From positions 170,658 to 234,657 of the forward strand of contig NZ_JACYUD010000004.1 of the NCBI RefSeq assembly GCF_014841565.1: a DNA stretch of 64,000 nt, in the 5' to 3' direction. The position numbers and the translations under genes were made by a program. This DNA comes from Rhizobium sp. CFBP 8762 (GTDB taxonomy: Bacteria > Pseudomonadota > Alphaproteobacteria > Rhizobiales > Rhizobiaceae). How positions within the stretch are numbered: position 1 is the stretch's first letter; each line of letters opens with the position of its first letter. The notes beneath the pieces were generated by a model that had not been told where the DNA came from, did no database searches, and saw only the letters and a program-made list of their open reading frames with translations. This document shows positions 10,292-20,132 of the stretch, one piece after another.

Positions 10292-11464
10292 ATGTATAAT
10301 GGAGAAAGACTGATAGAGCGGCCTCTGCGCTGGGGCATGGTCGGCGGTGGTCGCACGGGTCAGGTGGGCTACAAGCACCGCACTGGCGCACAGCGCGATG
10401 GCACTTACAAGCTGGTCTGCGGTGCCTTTGATCTGGATATTAATCGCGGGCGTGAATTCGGCATCAATATCGGCGTCGATAGCGACCGTTGCTACGACGA
10501 TTACAAAGCGCTGATTGCAGGCGAGGCAGCGCGCGATGATGGCGTGGAAGTCGTCTCCATCGCGACCCCGAATTTCAGCCATTATGAAATCACCAAGGCA
10601 TGCCTTGAAGCCGGACTGCATGTGATCTGCGAAAAGCCGCTGTTTTTCACGGTTGCCGAATGCGAGGAGATCGAAGCGCTTGCAAACAGGCAAGGCCTGA
10701 TTGTTGGTGTGACCTACGGCTTCACAGGGCATCCTCTGGTGCGCCAGATGGCTGCCATGGTTGAACGTGGACTGCTGGGTGACATCCGCATCGTCGACAT
10801 GCAGTACACCCACGGCTTTAACGCCGGTGACGATACCAACGCGCCAGATGCTGTCAGATGGCGCACGAACCCCAAAACTGCGGGCCCTACCTTTGTCCTT
10901 GGCGATATCGGCACGCATCTCTATTATTTGTCGGAAGTCGTTCTTCCACACTTGAAGATTGAAAAGCTGCTTTGCGACCGCAAGGCTTTCATCCCAAGCC
11001 GCGCCCCGCTTGAAGATCACGCCACCGTGCTGATGCACTATGACAACGGCGCCCGTGGACGCCTGTGGGTATCCTCGGTCAACGCGGGAAACATGGGGTC
11101 GCAACGCTATCGCTTTGTCGGCTCCAAAGCTTCGGTTGAGTGGTCCGATAGTCATCCCGACCAGCTTTCATACGATGTTCAGGGGGAGCCGAACCGCATC
11201 CTGCACCATGGTATGCCGTACCTGGAACCGGAGAGCCTTGCCGTAGACCGCATGGGCGGCCTGCACACGGAGGGGCTGGGGGACAGCTGGGCCAATATCT
11301 ATCTCTGGATCGCCCAGGCAATTGACGCCAAACGGCGCGGTGATGAGGCGTTCCTCAAGACCCATCGTTACCCGGATATCAAAGCCGGAACCGAAGGCGT
11401 GCGCTGGCTGGAAAATTGCGTCCGCTCCGCCGATGCCGGTTCTGCGTGGATCGACTTCCAGTAA
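10292..11464 (+). CDS. Gfo/Idh/MocA-family NAD(P)-dependent dehydrogenase
   Basis: 390 residues. Rossmann start LRWGMVGGGRTGQVGYKHR, the cofactor-binding CEKPLFFTVAECEEIEALA motif and a C-terminal substrate domain with LGDIGTHLYYL (catalytic His region) identify the family. It oxidises a polyol or inositol-type substrate, or reduces the keto form; a scyllo- or D-chiro-inositol dehydrogenase, or one that routes a stereoisomer into the pathway, is likely because iolG is encoded separately at 13471. The name as oxidoreductase is safe; the isomer is not. Confidence 0.85.
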   Translation: MYNGERLIERPLRWGMVGGGRTGQVGYKHRTGAQRDGTYKLVCGAFDLDINRGREFGINIGVDSDRCYDDYKALIAGEAARDDGVEVVSIATPNFSHYEITKACLEAGLHVICEKPLFFTVAECEEIEALANRQGLIVGVTYGFTGHPLVRQMAAMVERGLLGDIRIVDMQYTHGFNAGDDTNAPDAVRWRTNPKTAGPTFVLGDIGTHLYYLSEVVLPHLKIEKLLCDRKAFIPSRAPLEDHATVLMHYDNGARGRLWVSSVNAGNMGSQRYRFVGSKASVEWSDSHPDQLSYDVQGEPNRILHHGMPYLEPESLAVDRMGGLHTEGLGDSWANIYLWIAQAIDAKRRGDEAFLKTHRYPDIKAGTEGVRWLENCVRSADAGSAWIDFQ

Positions 11465-11574
11465 TTGTATCGGTTTTGCCGACGGGAGCACCGTCATCGC
11501 TGGATACCGAAACTGCGAATGAGCCCAAAAGTAAGGCATGCACTTCAATGATCAACGATCTGGGAGGATATATC

Positions 11575-12504
11575 ATGTTGAAATTGCTACTCCTATCGAC
11601 TGCCATGGCCGCATTCGCGTTGCCGTCAATGGCCGAAACCCGCATCGGCGTGACGATGACGTCGTTTGATAATCCGCATCTGACGATCCTGCTGAATGGT
11701 ATCAAGGCGCAGGCCGAGGCAGACAAGGACGTGACGCTGGTGCTGGAGGATGCGCAGCTCGATGTTGCGCGTCAGCTCAACCAGGTCCAGAATTTCGTGG
11801 CGAACGGCGTGAACGCCATCATCGTCAACGCGGTTGATGGCGACGCCACGGCAGCGATGACGGCTGCTGCCTCCAGTGCGGGTATTCCGCTGATTTACGT
11901 CAACCATCCGCCCGCTGAGCTGGATGGCGGAGATATGCCGGCGGGCACGGCCTATGTTGGCTCTGCCGAGCGCGATGCCGGTCTGTTTCAGGCCAAGGCA
12001 GTGTGCGGGCTGCTTGGCGGCAAGGGCAAGGCAGTTGTGCTCATCGGCCCGCTGGAAAACCACGCAGCACTGGTGCGCACGAAGACTGTTGAGGAAGTGT
12101 TTGGCTCCCCGGACTGCAAGATCGACGTGATCGAGAAGCAGACGGCCAACTGGAACCGCGTTCAGGCTCAGGATCTGGTGACTTCGTGGCTGACGGCTGG
12201 ACTGGAGTTTGATGCGGTTGTCGCCAACAACGATGAAATGGCCATTGGTGCCGCACAGGCTATCAAGTCGGCTTCCGGCGCAATGGACAAGGTGGTTATC
12301 GCCGGAATTGATGCCACGCCGGACGGGCTGGCGGCCATGGAAAACGGCGACCTCGATGTCACCGTCATCCAGAACACCACCCAACAGGGACGCATTGCCG
12401 TGCAGACGGCTTTGGCCGCCGCCAAGGGCGAGACATTCAGCGCGCAGTCCTGGGTTCCCTTCGAACCTGTCACCCGCAGCAACATGGCCAACTACAAACG
12501 TTAA
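11575..12504 (+). CDS. Sugar/inositol ABC transporter periplasmic binding protein 2
   Basis: Second RbsB/IbpA-type binding protein, 309 residues from ATG 11575, preceded by GGGAGG and followed by a signal peptide (MLKLLLLSTAMAAFALPSMA). An upstream in-frame start at 11416 lies inside the previous gene and is rejected. Mature part matches the first binding protein block by block: IGVTMTSFDNPHLTILLNGI, NAIIVNAVDGDATAAMTAAA, IPLIYVNHPP, VVLIGPLENHAALVRTKTVE, VVANNDEMAIGAAQAIK, IAGIDATPDGLAAM. No second ATPase or permease is encoded, so it likely feeds the same transporter with a different or overlapping ligand range. Confidence 0.9.
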   Translation: MLKLLLLSTAMAAFALPSMAETRIGVTMTSFDNPHLTILLNGIKAQAEADKDVTLVLEDAQLDVARQLNQVQNFVANGVNAIIVNAVDGDATAAMTAAASSAGIPLIYVNHPPAELDGGDMPAGTAYVGSAERDAGLFQAKAVCGLLGGKGKAVVLIGPLENHAALVRTKTVEEVFGSPDCKIDVIEKQTANWNRVQAQDLVTSWLTAGLEFDAVVANNDEMAIGAAQAIKSASGAMDKVVIAGIDATPDGLAAMENGDLDVTVIQNTTQQGRIAVQTALAAAKGETFSAQSWVPFEPVTRSNMANYKR

Positions 12505-12564
12505 AGGCCTTGGACCAGCAGCGCCCCTCTGAACGCTATTCAATCTATCTCGAAAGACAAGACC

Positions 12565-13461
12565 ATGAAACACACGCTTGATCCGCACATGTTCCGCCAC
12601 CTGTCGCTTGAGGAGACGTGCCGCAAGGTTGCCGATCTCGGTTACGACCATGTGGAACTGTCGCCGCGTCCTGATTTTCTGTCGTGGTGGACGCGCCCGA
12701 AGGTTTATCCCGAACGCGTCGCACGCTTCAAGAAAGCGTTGAAGGACCACGGCCTGAGCCTTGCGACGCTGCAGCCGATGTATCGTTGGTCCAGTCCCTA
12801 TGCGGATGAATGGGACGTGGCGATCGAGAACTGGAAACGCGCCATCGAGATTGCGGTTGAGATGGAATGCCCGATGTTCGTGTCCGAATTCGGCCGTGGC
12901 GGCTCGCCCGATCGCAGCCTGAACGACCGTTCCGGACTGCACCGGCCTGAAACCTGCGAGGCGCAGTTCTTTCGCGCCATGGATGTGCTGGTGCCAATTC
13001 TCGAGCGCGAAGGCCTGATCCTGTCGCTGGAAGCCCACCCCGAAGACTGGCTCGAGGAGATCGCCCCGGCCATCGATATTATCAAGACCATCAACTCGAC
13101 ATCGGTCAAGGCGTCGTTCATCGCACCGCATACCTTCTTCTACGGTCCCGACATGGTGGCCAACCTGCGCGCAACGGAAGGGCTCTTGGTGCATGTGCGT
13201 TTGGCCGATACCTACGACCACAACAAGTCGTCCGGGCTTCGCTACATCGTCAATCCGCCGGGCTCGAAGGTGCGCGTGCATCAGCACACTGACTTCGGTC
13301 AGGGCGAAATCGACTGGGATACCTTCTTTGCCACACTGGCCGACATGAAGTTTGACGGCGTGCTGTCCAACTGCGTGTTTGCCTGGGAAGACCGGGTGGA
13401 TGAAAGCGCACGCTTCATGCTCTCGCAAACAAAGCGTTACGTCAAAACATACTGGAAATAG
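12565..13461 (+). CDS. TIM-barrel sugar/inosose isomerase-epimerase family protein
   Basis: 298-residue AP-endonuclease-2/xylose-isomerase-like barrel. Seen: LGYDHVELSPRPDF at the first strands, FVSEFGRG with a metal-ligand Glu, LILSLEAHPEDWLEE with Glu and His, SFIAPHTFFYG, LVHVRLADTYDH and the C-terminal DFGQGEIDWDTFFATL. These are the usual metal-site positions of the IolE/IolI/IolH group. Lies between the second binding protein and iolG. Possibly an IolH-like or inosose-converting enzyme; exact reaction unknown. Confidence 0.75.
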   Translation: MKHTLDPHMFRHLSLEETCRKVADLGYDHVELSPRPDFLSWWTRPKVYPERVARFKKALKDHGLSLATLQPMYRWSSPYADEWDVAIENWKRAIEIAVEMECPMFVSEFGRGGSPDRSLNDRSGLHRPETCEAQFFRAMDVLVPILEREGLILSLEAHPEDWLEEIAPAIDIIKTINSTSVKASFIAPHTFFYGPDMVANLRATEGLLVHVRLADTYDHNKSSGLRYIVNPPGSKVRVHQHTDFGQGEIDWDTFFATLADMKFDGVLSNCVFAWEDRVDESARFMLSQTKRYVKTYWK

Positions 13462-13470
13462 GACATTGGC

Positions 13471-14481
13471 ATGACATTAAGAATTGGAGTTATTGGCACG
13501 GGTATGATTGGCAGCGACCACGCGCGCCGTATTCAGACTGTGTTAGCGGGGGCTTCTATCGTTGCACTCAGTGATGTCAATATCGACGGCGCCAGAGCCG
13601 TTCAGTCCGAGATTGCGCCGGACGCTGTGCTTTACAGCACCGGCGAGGAGTTGATTGCATCGCCTGATGTGGACGCCGTACTCATAACCTCATGGGGCGG
13701 AACGCACGCCCAATATGTGCTGGCTGCCATTGCTGCAGGCAAGCCCTGCTTTTGCGAAAAGCCGCTGGCGACGACAGCAGACGACGCCCGTCGCATTGTG
13801 GATGCGGAAGTGGCCTACGGCAAGCGCCTGGTGCAAGTGGGCTTTATGCGCCGGTATGATGCCGGGTATCGCCTGCTGAAAAAGGTGGTGGACTCCGAGA
13901 TCGGTACGCCCTTGATGGTCCATACCGCCCACAGAAACCCGACTGTGCCCGAGCAGTATGTAACGCCGATGGCCATTCACGACACGCTCATTCACGAAAT
14001 CGACGTGTTCCGGTGGTTGCTGGATGACGACTATGTATCGGCTCAGGTTGTCTTCCCGCGCGCATCACGCCACAGCCACGCCAAACTTGCCGATCCGCAG
14101 ATCGTTCTCTTTGAAACCAAAAAGGGTGTGCGCATCGATGTCGAGATTTTCGTGAATTGCCGCTACGGCTATGACATTCAATGCCAGGTTGTTGGCGAGG
14201 AGGGGCTGGCCAATTTGCCCGAACCGATGGCGATTGTCACACGCAAGGATGCGAAAGTTCAAAACGCCATTTTGACCGACTGGAAAGACCGTTTTGTCGA
14301 TAGCTATGACGTAGAGCTGGCGGATTTCATCCAAGCGGCGTCGCGCGGCACGGCTGCGGGCCCATCAAGCTGGGACGGGTATGTTGCCAGCATTACCTCT
14401 GACGCCTGCGTGGAAGCACAGGAGAAAGCCGGTCAGATCATCGATATCGCGCTGCCAGAGCGGCCATCTTTGTACAACTGA
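13471..14481 (+). CDS. iolG: Inositol 2-dehydrogenase
   Basis: Oxidises myo-inositol to 2-keto-myo-inositol (scyllo-inosose) with NAD. 336 residues, normal length. Seen: [19 protein letters not shown] nucleotide-binding start, [32 protein letters not shown] and the catalytic [18 protein letters not shown] block, all characteristic of IolG/IdhA of proteobacteria. Starts 10 bases after the preceding TIM-barrel gene, in one long operon with iolCDEB. Confidence 0.9.
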   Translation: MTLRIGVIGTGMIGSDHARRIQTVLAGASIVALSDVNIDGARAVQSEIAPDAVLYSTGEELIASPDVDAVLITSWGGTHAQYVLAAIAAGKPCFCEKPLATTADDARRIVDAEVAYGKRLVQVGFMRRYDAGYRLLKKVVDSEIGTPLMVHTAHRNPTVPEQYVTPMAIHDTLIHEIDVFRWLLDDDYVSAQVVFPRASRHSHAKLADPQIVLFETKKGVRIDVEIFVNCRYGYDIQCQVVGEEGLANLPEPMAIVTRKDAKVQNAILTDWKDRFVDSYDVELADFIQAASRGTAAGPSSWDGYVASITSDACVEAQEKAGQIIDIALPERPSLYN

Positions 14482-14490
14482 GGTTTTATC

Positions 14491-15276
14491 ATGCAATTTG
14501 CGATCAACCATATTTCCGCGCCCAGGCTGTCGCTTGCCGAATTCTTTGCCATGGCAGGCAGGCTTGGCACCAAACATGTCGAAATCCGCAATGATTTGCC
14601 CGATGTCGTCAACAGCCTGAACCCATCGGACGTGCGGGCGGAGGCTGACAGACAAGGCGTCACCATTCTGTCGATCAACGCGCTGTATCCGTTCAATGTC
14701 TGGACGGACGGGCTGGCGCAACGCGCCACCGCAATGGCTGACTACGCGCAGGCCGCTGGTGCGAAAGCTCTGGTGATGTGCCCCCTGAACGATGGAACGC
14801 AGGTCTCTTTCGATGACCTCGTCAAGGCTTTGAAAGCCATGAAACCTATTTTGAGCGAGCGTGGCTTGATCGGGCTGGTGGAGCCTCTTGGCTTCCCGAT
14901 CTCATCGCTCCGCAAGAAATCGGTGGCGATCGAGGCAATCAAAGCCGCCAGTGGCGAAGGTGTGTACAAGCTGATGCACGACACGTTCCACCATCATTTG
15001 GCTGGAGAAACGGAATTTTTCCCCGAATGGACGGCACTGGTCCACATATCCGGCGTAACCGATCCTGATATCGGCGTTGACGAGATGCTGGATGCGCATC
15101 GCGTTCTGGTCGATAGCAACGACCGTCTGGAAAACATTGCCCAGATCAAGACGCTGCTGGCCGCCGGGTATGACGGCCCGCTCTCGTTCGAGCCATTTGC
15201 GAAAGGGGTGCATGAAGCCGCTGACCCTGAAGCCGCCTTGCAGCACAGCATCAGGTACATTCGCACTGCCGTTTAG
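14491..15276 (+). CDS. TIM-barrel isomerase, IolI-like (2-keto-myo-inositol isomerase)
   Basis: 261 residues. The fold start (LAEFFAMAGRLGTKHVEIRN), LVMCPLNDGTQ, GLVEPLGFPISSLR with the metal-ligand Glu, KLMHDTFHHHLAG with Asp and His, VHISGVTDPD and a final LSFEPFAKGVHE Glu follow the IolI metal site order. IolI interconverts 2-keto-myo-inositol and 1-keto-D-chiro-inositol, letting D-chiro-inositol enter the pathway. Begins 10 bases after iolG. Assignment to IolI rather than a related epimerase rests on context. Confidence 0.75.
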   Translation: MQFAINHISAPRLSLAEFFAMAGRLGTKHVEIRNDLPDVVNSLNPSDVRAEADRQGVTILSINALYPFNVWTDGLAQRATAMADYAQAAGAKALVMCPLNDGTQVSFDDLVKALKAMKPILSERGLIGLVEPLGFPISSLRKKSVAIEAIKAASGEGVYKLMHDTFHHHLAGETEFFPEWTALVHISGVTDPDIGVDEMLDAHRVLVDSNDRLENIAQIKTLLAAGYDGPLSFEPFAKGVHEAADPEAALQHSIRYIRTAV

Positions 15277-15384
15277 GCAGTCCAAAGCAGACCTGCGCGG
15301 GTTTATCCCGGCAAAGTAACAGCAACAGAGAAACGAAACAGATTGGGTACACGCGGGTGTGTTCCCGATCTGCGGGGGAAGATC

Positions 15385-17307
15385 ATGAAGACGCTGGATG
15401 TCATCACGCTTGGCCGATCTGGGGTTGACCTTTACGGTTCACAGATTGGCGGTCGGTTGGAGGATATGGGCAGTTTCCGCAAGTATATTGGCGGTAGCCC
15501 GACGAACATTGCCTGTGGCGCTTCGCGGCTGGGTCTGAAGGCGGGGCTGATCAGCCGGGTGGGTGATGAGCATATGGGGCGCTTCATCCGCGAACAGCTG
15601 GTGCGCGAAGGGGTGGATGTGCGCGGCGTTGCAACCGACCCGGAGCGACTGACGGCGCTGGTGATCCTCGGTATTCGTGACGATGAGCGCTTTCCGCTGA
15701 TATTCTACCGTGAGAATTGTGCCGATATGGCGCTGAGCGAAAGCGATATCGACGAAGCGCTGATTGCCGATACGCGCAGTCTGGTCATCACCGGCACGCA
15801 CCTGTCGCATGCGCGTACCCGGGCGGCCGTGATCAAGGCGCTTGAGCTTGCCCGCACGCACGGTGTGCGCACCGCTCTTGATATTGATTACCGGCCCAAT
15901 CTGTGGGGCGTTGCTGGACATGGCGATGGCGAACGCCGGTTTGTGGAAAGTGCAGCGGTCACGCAGCGCCTGCTCGATACGCTGCACCATTTCGATCTGA
16001 TTGTGGGGACGGAAGAAGAGTTCCACATTGCCGGTGGCTCCACCGATACGGTGGCAGCGCTTCGTGCGGTGCGCGCCGTATCGGCTGCGGCGCTGGTGTG
16101 CAAACGCGGTGCCAAAGGTGCGGTGGTGTTTGAGGGTGATATTCCCGATACGCTGGACGAGGGCCGCTCCGGCCCGGGCTTTGCCATTGAGGTGTTCAAT
16201 GTGCTGGGAGCCGGGGATGGCTTCTTTGCCGGGTTGCTGAAAGGCTGGCTGGACGGCGAGGCTTGGGAGCGCACGCTGGAATATGCCAATGCCTGCGGGG
16301 CGTTTGCCGTTTCCCGCCATGGATGCACGCCGGCCTATCCCTCGCTTGACGAACTCACCCTGTTCCTCAAGCGCGGGGTCGTGCGGCCTGATCTGCGCAA
16401 TGACCGCGCGCTGGAACAGGTTCACTGGTCCAGCAACCGTCACACGCGGGTGGCGGGGGATGGATCAACCATGCGGGTGTTTGCCTTTGATCATCGCATG
16501 CAGCTGGAACAGATGGAGGGCTACACGCTGGAAAAGGGTGGCGCGTTCAAGGAACTGTGCCTGAAGGCTGCGCTCAACGTGCAGAACGGGCGTTCGGGCT
16601 ACGGCATATTGTGTGACAACCGCATTGGTCGCCATGCGCTGCATCAGGCGTCGGGCACAGGCCTGTGGATCGGTCGCCCGTGCGAACTGCCGGGATCGCG
16701 TCCGCTGGAATTCGAGCCGGAGCTTGGCAGCGATTGCGGCCAGCTTGAGGAATGGGCGCGCGAGAACGTGGTCAAGGTGCTGTGCTTTTGCCATCCCGAT
16801 GACGATGCACCGACGCGTGCGCGTCAGGAGGCTGACGTCAAGCGGTTGTTTGAGGCGTCACGGCGTAATGGACTGGAGTTCCTGCTGGAAATCATCCCGT
16901 CCAAGGTTGGCCCGGTGGACGCACAGACGAATGCAATCCTGATCCGCCAGTTTTATGCAGCGGGCATCCATCCCGACTGGTGGAAGCTGGAGCCTTTGAC
17001 GACGCGAGAGGCCTGGGCCAACGCCATTGACGCCATCGAGGCAAATGACCGGTCCACACGCGGTATCGTGGTGCTGGGTCTGGATGCGCCGGAAGCAGAG
17101 CTTGCGGCAAGCTTTGACGTGGCGGCGGGGTTTAATCTGGTCAAGGGCTTTGCCATTGGCCGCACGATCTTCGGATCGGTTGCACGCGACTGGCTGGCCG
17201 GGCGCATAAGCGATGATGCAGCGGTGGACGAAATGGCGCACAGATTTACCCGGCTGTGCACCGTCTGGGATGCAGCGCGCGCGGTTGCGCAGGAGAAAGC
17301 GGCATGA
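15385..17307 (+). CDS. iolC: 5-dehydro-2-deoxygluconokinase fused to DUF2090 aldolase-like domain
   Basis: 640-residue two-domain enzyme. Residues 1 to about 330 are a PfkB-type kinase: VITLGRSGVDLYGSQIGG, GGSPTNIACGASRLG, ALDIDYRPNLWG, and the catalytic VLGAGDGFFAGLLKGWL with the GAGD anion hole and base. It phosphorylates 2-deoxy-5-keto-gluconate. The rest is a DUF2090 domain (VFAFDHRMQLEQ, YGILCDNRIGRHAL, FLLEIIPSKVG, WWKLEPLT, KGFAIGRTIFG), a class I aldolase-like barrel taken to act as the IolJ step that splits the product. ATG 15385 is preferred over an in-frame TTG at 15343 because GGGGGAAG precedes it. Overlaps the iolD start. Confidence 0.9.
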   Translation: MKTLDVITLGRSGVDLYGSQIGGRLEDMGSFRKYIGGSPTNIACGASRLGLKAGLISRVGDEHMGRFIREQLVREGVDVRGVATDPERLTALVILGIRDDERFPLIFYRENCADMALSESDIDEALIADTRSLVITGTHLSHARTRAAVIKALELARTHGVRTALDIDYRPNLWGVAGHGDGERRFVESAAVTQRLLDTLHHFDLIVGTEEEFHIAGGSTDTVAALRAVRAVSAAALVCKRGAKGAVVFEGDIPDTLDEGRSGPGFAIEVFNVLGAGDGFFAGLLKGWLDGEAWERTLEYANACGAFAVSRHGCTPAYPSLDELTLFLKRGVVRPDLRNDRALEQVHWSSNRHTRVAGDGSTMRVFAFDHRMQLEQMEGYTLEKGGAFKELCLKAALNVQNGRSGYGILCDNRIGRHALHQASGTGLWIGRPCELPGSRPLEFEPELGSDCGQLEEWARENVVKVLCFCHPDDDAPTRARQEADVKRLFEASRRNGLEFLLEIIPSKVGPVDAQTNAILIRQFYAAGIHPDWWKLEPLTTREAWANAIDAIEANDRSTRGIVVLGLDAPEAELAASFDVAAGFNLVKGFAIGRTIFGSVARDWLAGRISDDAAVDEMAHRFTRLCTVWDAARAVAQEKAA

Positions 17308-19187
17308 GCGGGACACTGCGTACACGCCATGAGGGCCGCAGGGACGATACAGTGCGGTTGACTGCGGCACAGGCCATGATGCGCTATCTCTCGGTGCAGA
17401 TGACGAAGGACAATGAGCGCTTTATCGAAGGCGTATGGGCGATCTTCGGCCATGGCAATGTTGCCGGTATTGGCGAGGCGCTTCATGGCATCGGCGCAGC
17501 GCTGCCGACCTGGCGCGGCCAGAACGAGCAGACCATGGCACACGCGGCCATCGCCTATGCCAAGGGCAAAGCCCGACAACGGGCGCATGCGGTGACCAGT
17601 TCCATCGGCCCCGGCTCAACCAATCTGGTGACGGCAGCAGCGCTTGCCCATGTCAACCGGCTGCCGCTGCTGATCATCGCGGGCGATGTCTTTGCCAGCC
17701 GAAGGCCCGATCCGGTGTTGCAGCAGGTGGAGGATTTTGACGATGGCACGGTCTCTGCCAATGATGCGCTGCGCCCTGTCAGCCGCTACTTCGACCGCAT
17801 CACACGGCCCGAACATCTGCTGACGGCGTTGCCGAGGGCCATGCGGGTCATGACCGACCCTGCCCATTGCGGCCCGGTCACGCTGGCGTTTTGTCAGGAT
17901 GTACAGGCACAGGCCTATGACTGGCCGGCGGCGTTCTTTGCGCCGCGGGTGTGGCGCATACGCCGTCCCGAGCCCGATGCACAGGACCTGCGCGATGTTG
18001 CCGACGTTATCGCCAGGGCCAAAAGCCCGGTGATCGTGTGTGGTGGCGGCGTGATCTATGCGCAGGCCGAAACTGCGCTTGGGCAATTTGCCAGTGCCCA
18101 TAACATTCCCGTGGTCGAAACGCAGGCGGGCAAGTCCGCCCTGTCGCAGGCGCACCCGATGAACTTCGGTGCTTCCGGCGTCGATGGGTCGGCTGCCGCC
18201 AATGCGGCCTCGGCTGCGGCTGACGTGGTGATTGCCATCGGCACGCGGCTGCAGGACTTCACCACCGGCTCGCGCACATTGTTCAAGCCGGACGCAACGT
18301 TGATCAGCATCAACGTGCAGGGTTATGACGCGGCCAAGCATGGCGCGCTGGCGCTGGTGGCGGATGCCCGGGTGGCGCTGGAAAAGCTGACACTTCTGCT
18401 GGGTGACTACAAGGCGACCTCTGCCAATGCGCAGGCACGCCTGTCATGGCTGCAAGCGGTTGAGGCCCATTGCGATCCTGATCGGGCACAGGCCAGCGCA
18501 CTGCCCACGGATGCGCAGGTCATTGGCGCGGTTCAGCGGGCAGCAACGCAGGACAGTATTGCCATGTGTGCGGCTGGCACCATGCCCGGAGCCCTGAAGC
18601 TGTTGTGGCGTCCCGGCCAGGGGGGCTATCATATGGAGTATGGCTATAGCTGCATGGGCTATGAGGTGGCCGGTGCCATGGGCCTGAAACTGGCCCGGCC
18701 GGAGCGCGAGGTGCTGTGCTTCGTCGGCGACGGCTCCTATATGATGGCAAACGCCGAGCTTGCCACGGCTGTGATGCGCCGCATCCCGTTTACCGTCATC
18801 CTCACCGACAATCGCGGCTATGGCTGCATCAATCGTTTGCAGATCAACTGCGGCGGGGCAGAGTTCAACAACATGTATGTCGATTGCGCCATCGAGGCGC
18901 AGCCGCAGATTGACTATGTTGCCAATGCCGCTTCGCTCGGCGCTCACGCGATCAAGGCGGCAACGCTTGCCGATCTGGAACGCGAGATCGTCAATGCGCG
19001 CACCCGCGCCATTCCAACCGTGATCGTCATCGAAACCGATGCCCGCCCCGGACCGGGACCGGTCACAAACGCCGGCGGCGGACACTGGTGGGACGTGGCC
19101 GTACCTGAGGTCGGCGGGCCGGAGCGGTTGCGCAAAGCCTACGACACATATCTTGCCAACGCTGCAACGCAGGTCATCCTCAACTAA
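17304..19187 (+). CDS. iolD: 3D-(3,5/4)-trihydroxycyclohexane-1,2-dione hydrolase
   Basis: Thiamine-diphosphate-dependent ring-opening hydrolase, about 627 residues from the ATG at 17304 that overlaps the iolC stop. Seen: the N-terminal Glu-containing LPTWRGQNEQTMAHAAIAYA region, SSIGPGSTNLVTAAALAHVN, GDVFASRRPDPVLQQ, a central domain (VIVCGGGVIYAQAE) and the cofactor motif GDGSYMMANAELATAVMRR ending in TDNRGYGCINR. It opens the cyclic dione made by IolE to 5-deoxy-glucuronate. Length and motifs are full. Confidence 0.93.
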   Translation: MSGTLRTRHEGRRDDTVRLTAAQAMMRYLSVQMTKDNERFIEGVWAIFGHGNVAGIGEALHGIGAALPTWRGQNEQTMAHAAIAYAKGKARQRAHAVTSSIGPGSTNLVTAAALAHVNRLPLLIIAGDVFASRRPDPVLQQVEDFDDGTVSANDALRPVSRYFDRITRPEHLLTALPRAMRVMTDPAHCGPVTLAFCQDVQAQAYDWPAAFFAPRVWRIRRPEPDAQDLRDVADVIARAKSPVIVCGGGVIYAQAETALGQFASAHNIPVVETQAGKSALSQAHPMNFGASGVDGSAAANAASAAADVVIAIGTRLQDFTTGSRTLFKPDATLISINVQGYDAAKHGALALVADARVALEKLTLLLGDYKATSANAQARLSWLQAVEAHCDPDRAQASALPTDAQVIGAVQRAATQDSIAMCAAGTMPGALKLLWRPGQGGYHMEYGYSCMGYEVAGAMGLKLARPEREVLCFVGDGSYMMANAELATAVMRRIPFTVILTDNRGYGCINRLQINCGGAEFNNMYVDCAIEAQPQIDYVANAASLGAHAIKAATLADLEREIVNARTRAIPTVIVIETDARPGPGPVTNAGGGHWWDVAVPEVGGPERLRKAYDTYLANAATQVILN

Positions 19188-19206
19188 CCGCATGCTGGAG
19201 AGCACA

Positions 19207-20130
19207 ATGATCCTTTACGGTACCAACCCGATCGCCTGGTCAAACGATGACGACTATTCGATCGGCGCGCATCTCACGCTCGAAGATTGCCTGTCCGATT
19301 GCCGCGACATCGGTTTTGACGGTATCGAAAAAGGCCACAAGATGCCATCCGATGGCACGGCCCTGAAACAATGCCTTGGTGCCTATGGGCTGAGGTTTGC
19401 TGCCGGGTGGTTTTCCACTAATTTGCTCGTCAACGATATCGATACAGAAAAGGCTGCCCTGAAGGCATGGATCGATTTTACCAAGGCCGCCGGAGGCGAT
19501 CATATCAACGCCTGCGAGTGCTCCAATACCGTGCATGGAAACGATGCCATACCGGTCAATGACCGGCCAATAATGAGCGATGGCGATTGGCAGCGTTTCT
19601 CCACCGGCTATGAGGAACTGTCGCGCTTTGCCCACGAGCACAGTGTGAAGATGGGCTATCACCATCATATGGGAACCATCATCGAAAGCGGCACAGACAT
19701 CGACCGCTTCATGCAGATGGCCGGACCCTACACGCGCCTTCTGCTCGACACGGGCCATTGCACGTTTGCAGGCGCAAATCCTGCCGAGGTGGCTGCCAGA
19801 TACATGGATCGCGTCACCCACATTCATGCGAAAAACGTGCGTCCTGATATTGCGCGCCAGGTGCGCGAGCACAACCTGTCCTTTCTGGAAGGGGTTCGAC
19901 GCGGTGCGTTCACCGTTCCCGGAGATCCGGAAGGCAGTATCGACTTTGCGCCGGTCCTGAAAATAGCAGCCGAGCACGGCTATAACGGCTGGTTGGTGAT
20001 TGAGGCCGAACAGGACAGCCTCGTGCGTGACCCCAAACATTACCAGCGCATGGGGCTCGATACACTACGCAGGCTTGCACGGGAAAGCGGCCTCGACAAA
20101 GGTGGTGATAACAAGCCAGGTGAGGGTTGA
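19207..20130 (+). CDS. iolE: Inosose (2-keto-myo-inositol) dehydratase
   Basis: TIM-barrel metal-dependent dehydratase that turns 2-keto-myo-inositol into the trihydroxycyclohexane-dione used by IolD. 307 residues from ATG 19207 (GGAG six bases before); an in-frame ATG at 19192 is the alternative. Seen: YGTNPIAWSNDDD, IGFDGIEKGHKMP, HINACECSNTVHG, MGYHHHMGTIIES, LLLDTGHCTFAGANP, VTHIHAKNVRPD and WLVIEAEQDSLVRDP, the conserved metal and substrate positions of IolE. Separated from iolB by two bases. Confidence 0.93.
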   Translation: MILYGTNPIAWSNDDDYSIGAHLTLEDCLSDCRDIGFDGIEKGHKMPSDGTALKQCLGAYGLRFAAGWFSTNLLVNDIDTEKAALKAWIDFTKAAGGDHINACECSNTVHGNDAIPVNDRPIMSDGDWQRFSTGYEELSRFAHEHSVKMGYHHHMGTIIESGTDIDRFMQMAGPYTRLLLDTGHCTFAGANPAEVAARYMDRVTHIHAKNVRPDIARQVREHNLSFLEGVRRGAFTVPGDPEGSIDFAPVLKIAAEHGYNGWLVIEAEQDSLVRDPKHYQRMGLDTLRRLARESGLDKGGDNKPGEG

Positions 20131-20132
20131 TC

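Noticed and set aside
11626..13428. 600-residue minus-strand reading frame opposite the second binding protein and TIM-barrel genes
   Set aside because: It is the antisense shadow of two well-supported genes in GC-rich DNA; it lacks any domain or ribosome site.
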